Assembly (NCBI GenBank): GCA_947170495.1
Contig: CAMVUB010000018.1
Coordinates: 1-46,840, forward strand
Source of the DNA: an uncultured Prevotellaceae bacterium
GTDB lineage: Bacteria > Bacteroidota > Bacteroidia > Bacteroidales > Bacteroidaceae
DNA: 46,840 nt
Direction: 5' to 3'
Part shown: one piece after another, positions 40,117 through 46,840 of the stretch
Position numbering within the stretch: position 1 is the first letter of the stretch
Layout: every line of letters begins with the position of its first letter
Notes under the pieces: generated by a model
Database searches by the model: none
Seen by the model: the letters and a program-made list of their open reading frames with translations, nothing else
Told to the model about the DNA's origin: nothing
Position numbers and translations under genes: made by a program

Positions 40117-43100
40117 ATGAAACAAAAATTACTTAATTCAATCAGGCTGCGAGTGATGATGCTCGTAGCACTGCTATGCGCGACGTTCACGGGAACGGCG
40201 TGGGCGGATACGGTGACTCTGACCAGTGCTCAAATCAAAGCTGGTTCAGGTAGCGCATCTTATGGTGCCTGCTCTGCAACAGATGGTGACGCTAATACAT
40301 GGAATGCGTATGCCATCAAGAATCAGCACAGTAACGCAACGTCTGATTACCATTATTGGCAAATAAAGAAATATGCAAGCAGTACGGCATATTATGTTCA
40401 GGTGCCTGAATTAGGCACCAAAATCACTCAATTAAGAATTACCGTTTCAAGTTCCTCAAAAGCACGAGATGGCGGTGGTAATTCTGCCACATTGTATTTC
40501 AGTAGCAGTAACTCCACAAGTGCTACAGGCGTAGGTGTAGCGTCTGGAACAGGTGCTAGCGAGGTCACCATAGACTGCTCCAGCCTCGATTTAAATACTG
40601 GCTATATCACAGCAAGTGGTGCAGTTCGTATTTGGGATATTGAAGCCACTTACACAGCTGGTGGTGGCGGTGGCGGCTCAGGTGTGGCTACCACAACGAC
40701 CATTGATGACTCTGGCATTACCAATACGGATGTTTATGTAAGCACAGCGGCAGGCTCATTTGCCGCTACAGTGAAGGATAATGAGGATGCTGCTATCGGT
40801 GGTGCCAGCGTAACATGGTCAAGCAGCGACGAAGATGTTGCTACCATCAATGCTACAACGGGTGAGGTCACGCTTGTGGCCAAGGGTGTTACAACCATCA
40901 CGGCGGACTATGCAGGAGTTGCAGATACTTATCTTTCCTCAAGCGACACCTATGAACTGACTGTCACCAGCAGCGCACCTTATGTTCAGCCGACATCAAT
41001 AGAGATTACACCCAATTATACTTTCTGGGGTAAAGATTCGCAATTCAGCGGTGATACATATGATGCACTAAGCGGAGAGAAAGAGAATGTATCGCTGTCG
41101 TGGTCAAGAGGAAGTGGAAGTACATATGCGAATACAACTGCTATGCGCTTCTATAAAGCCAATACACTTACATTCACTGCACCCACAGGATATGAGATTG
41201 TTGAAATAGAAATTACTGGAACGTTGCAGGGCGACGAGACCTTTTCACCTGCCGGCTTTGAAACCTCTACATGGACAGGATCTGCATCCGTTGTGACCAT
41301 GAGTCGTCCAAGTAATGCGTCTAGTTATTCAACTATAAGTGGTTTTGCCATCACTCTCGTCAAGCAAAAGGAGCTTTCTTCTATCGCAGTTTCAGGCACA
41401 TATCCTACTGTGTTCGAGGTTGGCGATGAATTCTCGCATGAAGGAGCTGTGGTGACGGCTACGTATGACGATGCCTCTGAGGCTGTTGTCACGGGCAGTG
41501 CTGAATTCAGCACACCTGATATGGCTTCCGCTGGTGTAAAGACGGTTACCGTCAGCTACACGGAGAATGAAGTTGAGAAGACAACGACATACAACATTAC
41601 CGTAAATGTTCCTGCTGTGGTAAAGCCTGCTATCAGTGTAACTTCTCCCTTCACCATCTCGACAACGGTGACGATGAGCTGTGAGACGGGTGGTGCAACG
41701 ATTTACTACACGCTCGACGGCACAGAGCCGACTTCCGGCAGTACTCAATACACAGCCCCCTTCAACATCACCGCCACCACCACCATTAAGGCTATTGCCA
41801 TCAAGGGCCTCGATGAAAGTGGTGTGACGACTGTCACAGCAACAAAGCAGCTGGCAGAAAACACTATCACCGTAACAGGAGGCAACGAGCAGACGATTGA
41901 CCTGGGTGAATCCGAGAGTGAACTGACGCTCGTCGCTACTGCCACAAATGGCGCTACAGTGGTCTTTACGGTTGATAACGAGAACACCACGTTGACAGAG
42001 GATGATGACTTCCTCTTGGACGGCAGCACAGTGGAAATCTACACTGCCAACACCGGTGTCATTGTCCTCAAGGCGAATGCAGCTGGTGATGACGACTATG
42101 CTGCAGCCACAGAGGTGACGGTTACCGTGAATGTCATCAACAGCAACGCTCCTGGTACAGTCAAGAATCCTTACACCGTTGCACAGGCAATCGCTGCAAC
42201 CCCGGGAAGTGGCACATCTGCTAATGTGTATATTAGAGGTATTGTATCTCAATTCTATAACACGAGCATCGTGGGTGATGGCGCCAACTACCGTTACTAT
42301 ATTTCCGATGACGGAACAACAGCTACGCAATTGCTTGTTTACAAAGGAAAAAAGAACTCCACGGATGACTTCAGCTCTGCTGATGACCTTCTGGTTGGTG
42401 ATGTCGTGACCATTTATGGCGGCCTAACTTTATATAAGGGCGATGCAGAGGTGGCAGCTGGTAACTATATTGTTAGTCGTGTCACGAAGACTGACAGCAA
42501 CCTGACGCTGACATCATCTGACGAGGTGGCTCTGGAGCGCACAAGCGCAGATGCGAATCCCACAAGCACGATTACATGGTCAACAAGCAGTATGGGCGCC
42601 ATCACATGTGTGAGCAGCAACGATGCTGTTGCAACGGTCACCGATGCTGGCGTGATCACCGCCGTTGGTGAGGGTTCTGCAACCATCACCATCTCGCAGG
42701 CCGCCGATGCCACCTATAAGGCTGGACAGACAACCGTGACGGTGAACGTTACTGACAATCGCTCTGCCGTTGCTACGGGCATTGACCTGCCTGCTGCACA
42801 GAAGACTTTGACAGTGGACGATATGGACGACTTCGCTGCCACCTGCACCAAGGATGCTGGCTTTACAGGTTCAATCACTTACACCTATGCAACCAGCGAT
42901 GCTTCAATCGTAGATGTAGATAAAACAACATTCTCTGCTGAAGCTCCGGGTTCTGCAAACATCACCATTACAGCTACTCCCACAGGCGGCAACGCAGAGA
43001 ACTACAAGGCTGCTTCGCAGGTAGTTGCTGTCACCGTGAATGGCACGAACAGCATCAGCCTTGACCCCACCAGCAAGACTCAGGCTTACAGCGCAGGTGC

Positions 43101-44355
43101 TTTCGCTATCACGGCCACCGTGCCCACAGCGAACTATGACGGCGCTGTTACTGCCGAGAGCAACAACACCGCTGTTGCTACCGTCAGCGTTGACGGCACC
43201 ACCGTCACCGTAACGCCCTTGGCTGTCGGCACTGCCACCATCACCGTGACAGCTGGCGCAGGTACTTACTATCCCGCTACGGCCGCTGAGACTTGCGAAG
43301 TGACTGTGACGGCTCCGGAGGGTAGCTCAACCGCACCGAGCTCGGAGGTTACATATACCTTCGACTTCACAGACAACACTGTTTGGGGATTCCCGACAGA
43401 TTATACAACTGGTGAAAACACCTATACGAAGGACGGAAAGACCGTTACTTTGAATACACCAGATGATTCTAATGGATATAAGTTTAATACGAGTGTTCTG
43501 TTGTTTGGTAAGACTGGTGCTACACTCACATTACCTGCTTTTGACAAGCCTGTAACTCAGATATCCACAGAAGGAAAAACAGGCTCATCGAGTAAGGTGA
43601 AATTTAATATCTATGTGGACGATGAGGCTGTGAGCACGGAGGTAACAAGTTCCGTGGATGATCATGAGTTTGATATTGATTCCGAATACCAAGCTGCAGG
43701 AACTATTTATACCCTGAAGGTTACAAACGGAAACAATGTACAAATCCCGACATTGACAGTCCACATGTATCAGGCTCCTACCGCCACCGTCACCATCAAC
43801 AAGTACGGCTACGCTACTTACTGCTCTGTGAATCCGATGGACTTCACGACCACGACGGGCTTCACGGCTTGGCGTGTGAGCGCCATCGCCGCAGACGGCA
43901 CGATTACCTTTACCAAGATCACCGAGGCTATCAAGGGTGGTCAGGGTGTGCTGCTCTACAATGTGAATGCTGACGGCGTGAATCCCACCAATGTGACCGT
44001 CAACTTCGGCGATGGCACGACAGAGTACTCCTCCAGTGAGAACAAGCTCCACGGCACTACGGCTCCCACATTCGTGGAAGCAGGTGCAGTATATGGTCTC
44101 TCAGGCAGCAGCTTTGTGATTAGCAGCGCCGACGGCGTGATTCCTGCAGGCAAGGCTTATATCAATGCCGGCGATATTCCTGCTGAGGCAAAGAACTTCA
44201 CCTTCGTGTTCGAGGATGAGGCTACGGGCATCACCGAGACACGTCCCGCAACCCGCGAAGAGGTGGAGAGCATCTTCAACCTTGGCGGTCAGCGCATGAG
44301 CAAACTCCAGCGCGGTATTAACATTGTCAACGGTAAAAAAGTATTGGTAAAATGA
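40117..44355 (+). CDS. Large secreted surface protein with Ig-like and chitobiase-like repeats
   Basis: This 1412-aa protein has a signal peptide (MKQKLLNSIRLRVMMLVALL..., cut near AWA). It continues with a beta-rich N-terminal domain (about 31-185), a GGGGGGSG linker, a BIG2-like domain (about 193-285, VTWSSSDEDVATINATTGEV) and a second beta domain. A chitobiase C-terminal-like segment (about 510-590) has ATIYYTLDGTEPTSGSTQY and IKAIAIKG. An OB-like PYTVAQAIA...YIRGIV domain and several further BIG2-like repeats follow. A C-terminal block (VTINKYGYATYCSVNPMDF...) ends FNLGGQRMSKLQRGINIVNG plus KKVLVK. The last part is shared with the 611-aa protein at 44670. No catalytic motif was seen; it is probably a cell-surface adhesin or binding protein, possibly sorted by its tail. 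Its stop overlaps the start of a 56-aa gene. Confidence 0.88.
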   Translation: MKQKLLNSIRLRVMMLVALLCATFTGTAWADTVTLTSAQIKAGSGSASYGACSATDGDANTWNAYAIKNQHSNATSDYHYWQIKKYASSTAYYVQVPELGTKITQLRITVSSSSKARDGGGNSATLYFSSSNSTSATGVGVASGTGASEVTIDCSSLDLNTGYITASGAVRIWDIEATYTAGGGGGGSGVATTTTIDDSGITNTDVYVSTAAGSFAATVKDNEDAAIGGASVTWSSSDEDVATINATTGEVTLVAKGVTTITADYAGVADTYLSSSDTYELTVTSSAPYVQPTSIEITPNYTFWGKDSQFSGDTYDALSGEKENVSLSWSRGSGSTYANTTAMRFYKANTLTFTAPTGYEIVEIEITGTLQGDETFSPAGFETSTWTGSASVVTMSRPSNASSYSTISGFAITLVKQKELSSIAVSGTYPTVFEVGDEFSHEGAVVTATYDDASEAVVTGSAEFSTPDMASAGVKTVTVSYTENEVEKTTTYNITVNVPAVVKPAISVTSPFTISTTVTMSCETGGATIYYTLDGTEPTSGSTQYTAPFNITATTTIKAIAIKGLDESGVTTVTATKQLAENTITVTGGNEQTIDLGESESELTLVATATNGATVVFTVDNENTTLTEDDDFLLDGSTVEIYTANTGVIVLKANAAGDDDYAAATEVTVTVNVINSNAPGTVKNPYTVAQAIAATPGSGTSANVYIRGIVSQFYNTSIVGDGANYRYYISDDGTTATQLLVYKGKKNSTDDFSSADDLLVGDVVTIYGGLTLYKGDAEVAAGNYIVSRVTKTDSNLTLTSSDEVALERTSADANPTSTITWSTSSMGAITCVSSNDAVATVTDAGVITAVGEGSATITISQAADATYKAGQTTVTVNVTDNRSAVATGIDLPAAQKTLTVDDMDDFAATCTKDAGFTGSITYTYATSDASIVDVDKTTFSAEAPGSANITITATPTGGNAENYKAASQVVAVTVNGTNSISLDPTSKTQAYSAGAFAITATVPTANYDGAVTAESNNTAVATVSVDGTTVTVTPLAVGTATITVTAGAGTYYPATAAETCEVTVTAPEGSSTAPSSEVTYTFDFTDNTVWGFPTDYTTGENTYTKDGKTVTLNTPDDSNGYKFNTSVLLFGKTGATLTLPAFDKPVTQISTEGKTGSSSKVKFNIYVDDEAVSTEVTSSVDDHEFDIDSEYQAAGTIYTLKVTNGNNVQIPTLTVHMYQAPTATVTINKYGYATYCSVNPMDFTTTTGFTAWRVSAIAADGTITFTKITEAIKGGQGVLLYNVNADGVNPTNVTVNFGDGTTEYSSSENKLHGTTAPTFVEAGAVYGLSGSSFVISSADGVIPAGKAYINAGDIPAEAKNFTFVFEDEATGITETRPATREEVESIFNLGGQRMSKLQRGINIVNGKKVLVK

Positions 44356-44522
44356 GAAAGACATATATACAGCCGCAGACAGCGGTCACCACAATAGAGT
44401 TGCAGAGTGCAATGCTTGTCGCCAGCAATCCCAGTGCCAACATCGACAAGGGCGGCAGCGCCGCCCCCGGCAGCTTCGAGAGCAAGCAGCGCGGTGAGTG
44501 GGATATCTGGGGAAATAACTGA
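44352..44522 (+). CDS. Small conserved MRKTY...W-D-W-type protein, partner of the 1412-aa protein
   Basis: A 56-aa frame starts MRKTYIQPQTAVTTIELQSA and ends QRGEWDIWGNN. Its ATG overlaps the TGA of the surface protein gene by 4 nt, strong evidence for coupled translation. A second copy (46675-46824) starts MRKTYMQPQMAVVKIALHEG and follows the paralogous surface gene. Both have the same plan: basic MRKTY head, QPQ.AV..I.L strand, a small/Ser-Ala middle, and an acidic Trp-containing end. I recall many short Prevotella hypothetical proteins with such a head and tail; function unknown. Too short for most gene callers. Confidence 0.7.
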   Translation: MRKTYIQPQTAVTTIELQSAMLVASNPSANIDKGGSAAPGSFESKQRGEWDIWGNN

Positions 44523-44523
44523 T

Positions 44524-44553
44524 AGCCCCCTATAGTCCCCCAAGGGGGACGAT
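44524..44553. repeat. GC-rich half-element between the two surface modules
   Basis: agccccctatagtcccccaa plus gggggacga: the inverse-oriented single arm of the GC-rich family. It lies immediately after the 56-aa gene. The same arm begins immediately after the 49-aa gene at 46824, where the window ends. Confidence 0.75.
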
Positions 44554-44669
44554 GGAAAAACGTATGTAGCACGGTGAGGATGGTGAAAGCCACCTCACCG
44601 ATGCGCATACATTACCCTTTAACTCCCTATTTAACTCCCTATTAAAATCTTATTAATTAATCATACACA

Positions 44670-46505
44670 ATGAAACAAAATTTACTTCAATCCCTCCGGC
44701 TACGCTTCGCCCTCCTCGTAGCCCTCTTGTGTTCCCTCGGAACAGGAACAGCGTGGGCAACGGATCTTGTTTGGTCACATACCTTTGCTTCTCCAGAAGC
44801 TATCTCGAGCAATACAATTACAGTAAGTGGGGCTACGTGGACAGTGTCTACTACTGCGGGAGAAGGTTCGCCAGAAATGTCAACGGGTACATATAGCAAA
44901 ACATATGGTTTGAAGTTTGGAAGTTCCAAAAGTGCCTATTATGGTTCTGTGACATTTACCACGGATTACTTTAGTTCTTACAACGTAAAATCTATTACTG
45001 TAAATATCCTTAACAACGGAAGCAAAGCGGGTACCTTGACAGCTCAGCAGGGTGCGACATCAATCGGTTCCACCACATCAACATTTGGTCAGTCATGGAC
45101 TGACTTGACCGTCAACACCAACGCGGGATCAGGTGGTACATTTAGCTTCACATATTCTGTAGAGCAGGCATTTTTAATTCATTCAATTTCTGTCACCTAT
45201 GAAGAACAGGCTGCAGCGGTTGCCAAGCCGACATTTTCAGTAGCTGCAGGTACATACACCGCTGTTCAGAATGTAACAATCAGTTGTGCCACGGATGGTG
45301 CGGCAATTCACTATACTACAGATGGCAACACGCCTACATCAGAGAGCACTCTTTACACTGGTGCTGTAACCATCGATCACACCTGCACATTAAAAGCCAT
45401 CGCTATTAAGGGTGAAGATGCAAGTAATGTCACCACGGCAGCCTACACAATAAACTTGCCCACGAACTACAATCTCGCTTCGACAATCACATCTGGCAAG
45501 CACTATTTGATAACAAACGGAAAGGCTAATGGATCTGTAAAAGTACTGGACCTTCAGAATGCCAATAATCGAGGTTCAATAGATGCTACCATTACAGGTG
45601 GCGTACTACAAGCCACAGGTGCCCGTGAATTAGTTATTCAAGGTCCTGATGCAGATGGCAATTATACTATCTATGATCCAACACAAGCCGGATATCTCTA
45701 TGCAGCAAGTAGTGCAAGTAACTATTTGAGGACAAGTGCAAGTCTGGATGGAAATGGCAATAGTTATTGGAGCATAGAGATAGATGAATCAGGGAATGCA
45801 ACAATTAAAGCTCAGGGAAACAACAGTCGAAACTGGCTTCGAAATAATGGAAGTCTATTTTCTTGCTATGGTTCAGGTCAAAGTGATGTATATCTCTTTG
45901 AAAAGGCTGGTGAGGCAACGCCCGATGAGAGCGTGACTGTAACGTCGGCGGGTTATGCCACCTATGCTAGCAACAATGCACTCGACTTCACAGGCAAGGG
46001 CATAGAAGCTTATATCGCTACGCCAAACAAAAGAACAGGAGTGACATTTACTAGAAAGTATAAGATTCCCGCTCGAACAGGTGTTCTTCTGCATGCTGAT
46101 GGTGGTGCTACTGTTGATATCCCTTCTCTGGCTGGAGGTACTGATGCTGACGATGTTACTGGCAATATCTTCGTGAAAGGTACTGGTGCTGCCGTTGCTT
46201 CTGTGGTAGAAACGACTAAGCATAACTACATTCTGAACATTGTAGATGACGTGCTTGGCTTCTATCGTGCAGCCGGTAATACCGTGGCAGCCAACCGCGC
46301 GTACATCCAGATAGACTGGAGCGAAGTGGGTGAAGTCAAGGAGTTCATCTCCATCGACTTCGATTCAATTGTGGACGGCATAGGCGATGTAAGAAGTAAG
46401 ATGGATGATGTAAGAGGTGAGATCTTCAACTTGGCTGGCCAGAAGATGAGCCGCCTGCAGAAGGGCATCAATATCGTCAACGGCCGCAAGGTCCTCGTGA
46501 AGTAA
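44670..46505 (+). CDS. Secreted surface protein, paralogue of the 1412-aa protein
   Basis: This 611-aa protein has a signal peptide nearly matching the upstream paralogue (MKQNLLQSLRLRFALLVALL, GTGTAWA). It has an N-terminal jelly-roll-like beta domain (about 30-185), a chitobiase C-terminal-like domain (about 190-265, AAIHYTTDGNTPTSESTLY, LKAIAIKG), a lectin-like or beta-rich domain (about 270-410), and a C-terminal block starting VTVTSAGYATYASNNALDF. The tail IFNLAGQKMSRLQKGINIVNG plus RKVLVK is almost the same as in the 1412-aa protein. Residues about 572-584 (DVRSKMDDVRGE) come from a GATGTAAGA-type repeat (46384-46423) just before the tail. A 49-aa gene follows 169 nt later. Confidence 0.88.
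   Translation: MKQNLLQSLRLRFALLVALLCSLGTGTAWATDLVWSHTFASPEAISSNTITVSGATWTVSTTAGEGSPEMSTGTYSKTYGLKFGSSKSAYYGSVTFTTDYFSSYNVKSITVNILNNGSKAGTLTAQQGATSIGSTTSTFGQSWTDLTVNTNAGSGGTFSFTYSVEQAFLIHSISVTYEEQAAAVAKPTFSVAAGTYTAVQNVTISCATDGAAIHYTTDGNTPTSESTLYTGAVTIDHTCTLKAIAIKGEDASNVTTAAYTINLPTNYNLASTITSGKHYLITNGKANGSVKVLDLQNANNRGSIDATITGGVLQATGARELVIQGPDADGNYTIYDPTQAGYLYAASSASNYLRTSASLDGNGNSYWSIEIDESGNATIKAQGNNSRNWLRNNGSLFSCYGSGQSDVYLFEKAGEATPDESVTVTSAGYATYASNNALDFTGKGIEAYIATPNKRTGVTFTRKYKIPARTGVLLHADGGATVDIPSLAGGTDADDVTGNIFVKGTGAAVASVVETTKHNYILNIVDDVLGFYRAAGNTVAANRAYIQIDWSEVGEVKEFISIDFDSIVDGIGDVRSKMDDVRGEIFNLAGQKMSRLQKGINIVNGRKVLVK
46384..46423. repeat. GATGTAAGA-type repeat inside the 611-aa protein gene
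   Basis: gatgtaagaagtaagatgg followed by atgatgtaagaggtgagatc: two units of a short repeat encode DVRSKMDDVRGE between the last domain and the conserved C-terminal tail. The purine-rich units resemble the simple repeat at the comEC 3' end in style but not in sequence. Confidence 0.55.
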
Positions 46506-46506
46506 A

Positions 46507-46661
46507 GACCCACTCCGCCCGTTGGGCACCCCTCCCGTCAGGGAGGGGAGCCTGCGGGAAGATAGTGAAAATAATAAGTATAATCATTAAACAATGACCC
46601 AATAAACTCTCTCAAGCGCTAGCCGCTTCCCTCCCTCACGGGAGGGATTCGAGGGTGGGTC
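46507..46661. repeat. GC-rich inverted repeat pair between the 611-aa and 49-aa genes
   Basis: The left arm gacccactccgccc ... cccctcccgtcagggagggg and right arm ccctccctcacgggaggg ... gagggtgggtc are inverted around an A+T-rich spacer of about 70 bp. Same architecture as 1633-1768. Confidence 0.8.
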
Positions 46662-46674
46662 TTTATATAAGATA

Positions 46675-46824
46675 ATGAGAAAGACATATATGCAGCCGCA
46701 GATGGCGGTAGTAAAAATAGCCCTGCATGAGGGCATCCTCGCACCCACTTCCATCTATGAAGTGGATGCTGCTGGCGATGCCATGACCAAGGAAGACGAC
46801 TGGGACGAACTGTGGGAAGAGTAG
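46675..46824 (+). CDS. Small conserved MRKTY...W-D-W-type protein, partner of the 611-aa protein
   Basis: A 49-aa frame starts MRKTYMQPQMAVVKIALHEG and ends KEDDWDELWEE. It is a paralogue of the 56-aa frame at 44352-44522: the first 9 residues differ at one position and the DNA atgagaaagacatatat is the same in both. Here the gene is separated from its large neighbour by the GC-rich inverted pair at 46507-46661, which may have inserted between two formerly overlapping genes. Confidence 0.7.
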   Translation: MRKTYMQPQMAVVKIALHEGILAPTSIYEVDAAGDAMTKEDDWDELWEE

Positions 46825-46840
46825 CCCCCTGTAGTCCCCC

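Noticed and set aside
41392..42330. Minus-strand frame (312 aa) opposite the 1412-aa surface gene
   Set aside because: Cys/Arg-rich reverse reading of Thr/Ala/Val-rich repeats; no support.

Overview
The window looks like a chromosomal segment of a Prevotella-type Bacteroidales bacterium. Supporting signs are SusC/SusD outer-membrane pairs, lipoproteins with Bacteroidetes-style lipobox and acidic tails, promoters of the TTTG / TAnnTTTG type, a C10 cysteine peptidase, secreted proteins ending in a shared G-Q-R/K...NG-K-K tail, and a Bacteroidales-type phage-derived operon. No tRNA, rRNA, CRISPR array or recognisable transposase is visible.

Layout. 1-2725: a ClC channel (5' truncated) and fmt. 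2764-3570: an ECF sigma factor with its own promoter and terminator. 3624-16343: a nutrient or peptide acquisition locus (SusC, SusD, zinc-metallohydrolase lipoprotein, DUF4302 lipoprotein, a 940-aa secreted modular protein, then a C10 cysteine protease from its own promoter). 16364-19044: a hairpin-headed rpe, then comEC. 19057-24562, minus strand: two half-size chromate transporter subunits, a four-helix-bundle (S23/IVP-like) gene and purL. 24637-26530: an outer-membrane protein and a lipoprotein. 26550-31478, minus strand: a phage-like operon (antirepressor, DUF3127, M15 peptidase, small ORFs, DUF3987-type primase/helicase-like protein). 31585-39171, minus strand: an orphan 466-aa gene, a folded non-coding block and a complete type I restriction-modification operon. 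39172-40116: a long non-coding region with divergent promoters and many hairpins. 40117-46824: two tandem modules, each a large secreted surface protein followed by a 49-56 aa conserved peptide gene.

The most unusual signal runs across all these regions. Several families of short repeats, often arranged as inverted pairs around a short spacer, sit between genes and also inside essential genes without breaking the frame. purL carries four such inserts, the DUF3987 gene two, and fmt, the ClC gene and a surface protein carry simpler ones. Two inserts (in purL and in the DUF3987 gene) are near copies about 90 bp long, in the same orientation and frame. A four-helix-bundle gene is itself framed by inverted copies of one of these repeat families, which makes it a candidate cargo or mobility factor. 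Other candidates for undescribed biology are a roughly 150-nt multi-stem element beside the restriction operon, two divergent structured RNAs upstream of hsdM, and the surface-protein/small-peptide modules.

All calls come from reading the sequence and remembered family features; no database search was possible.
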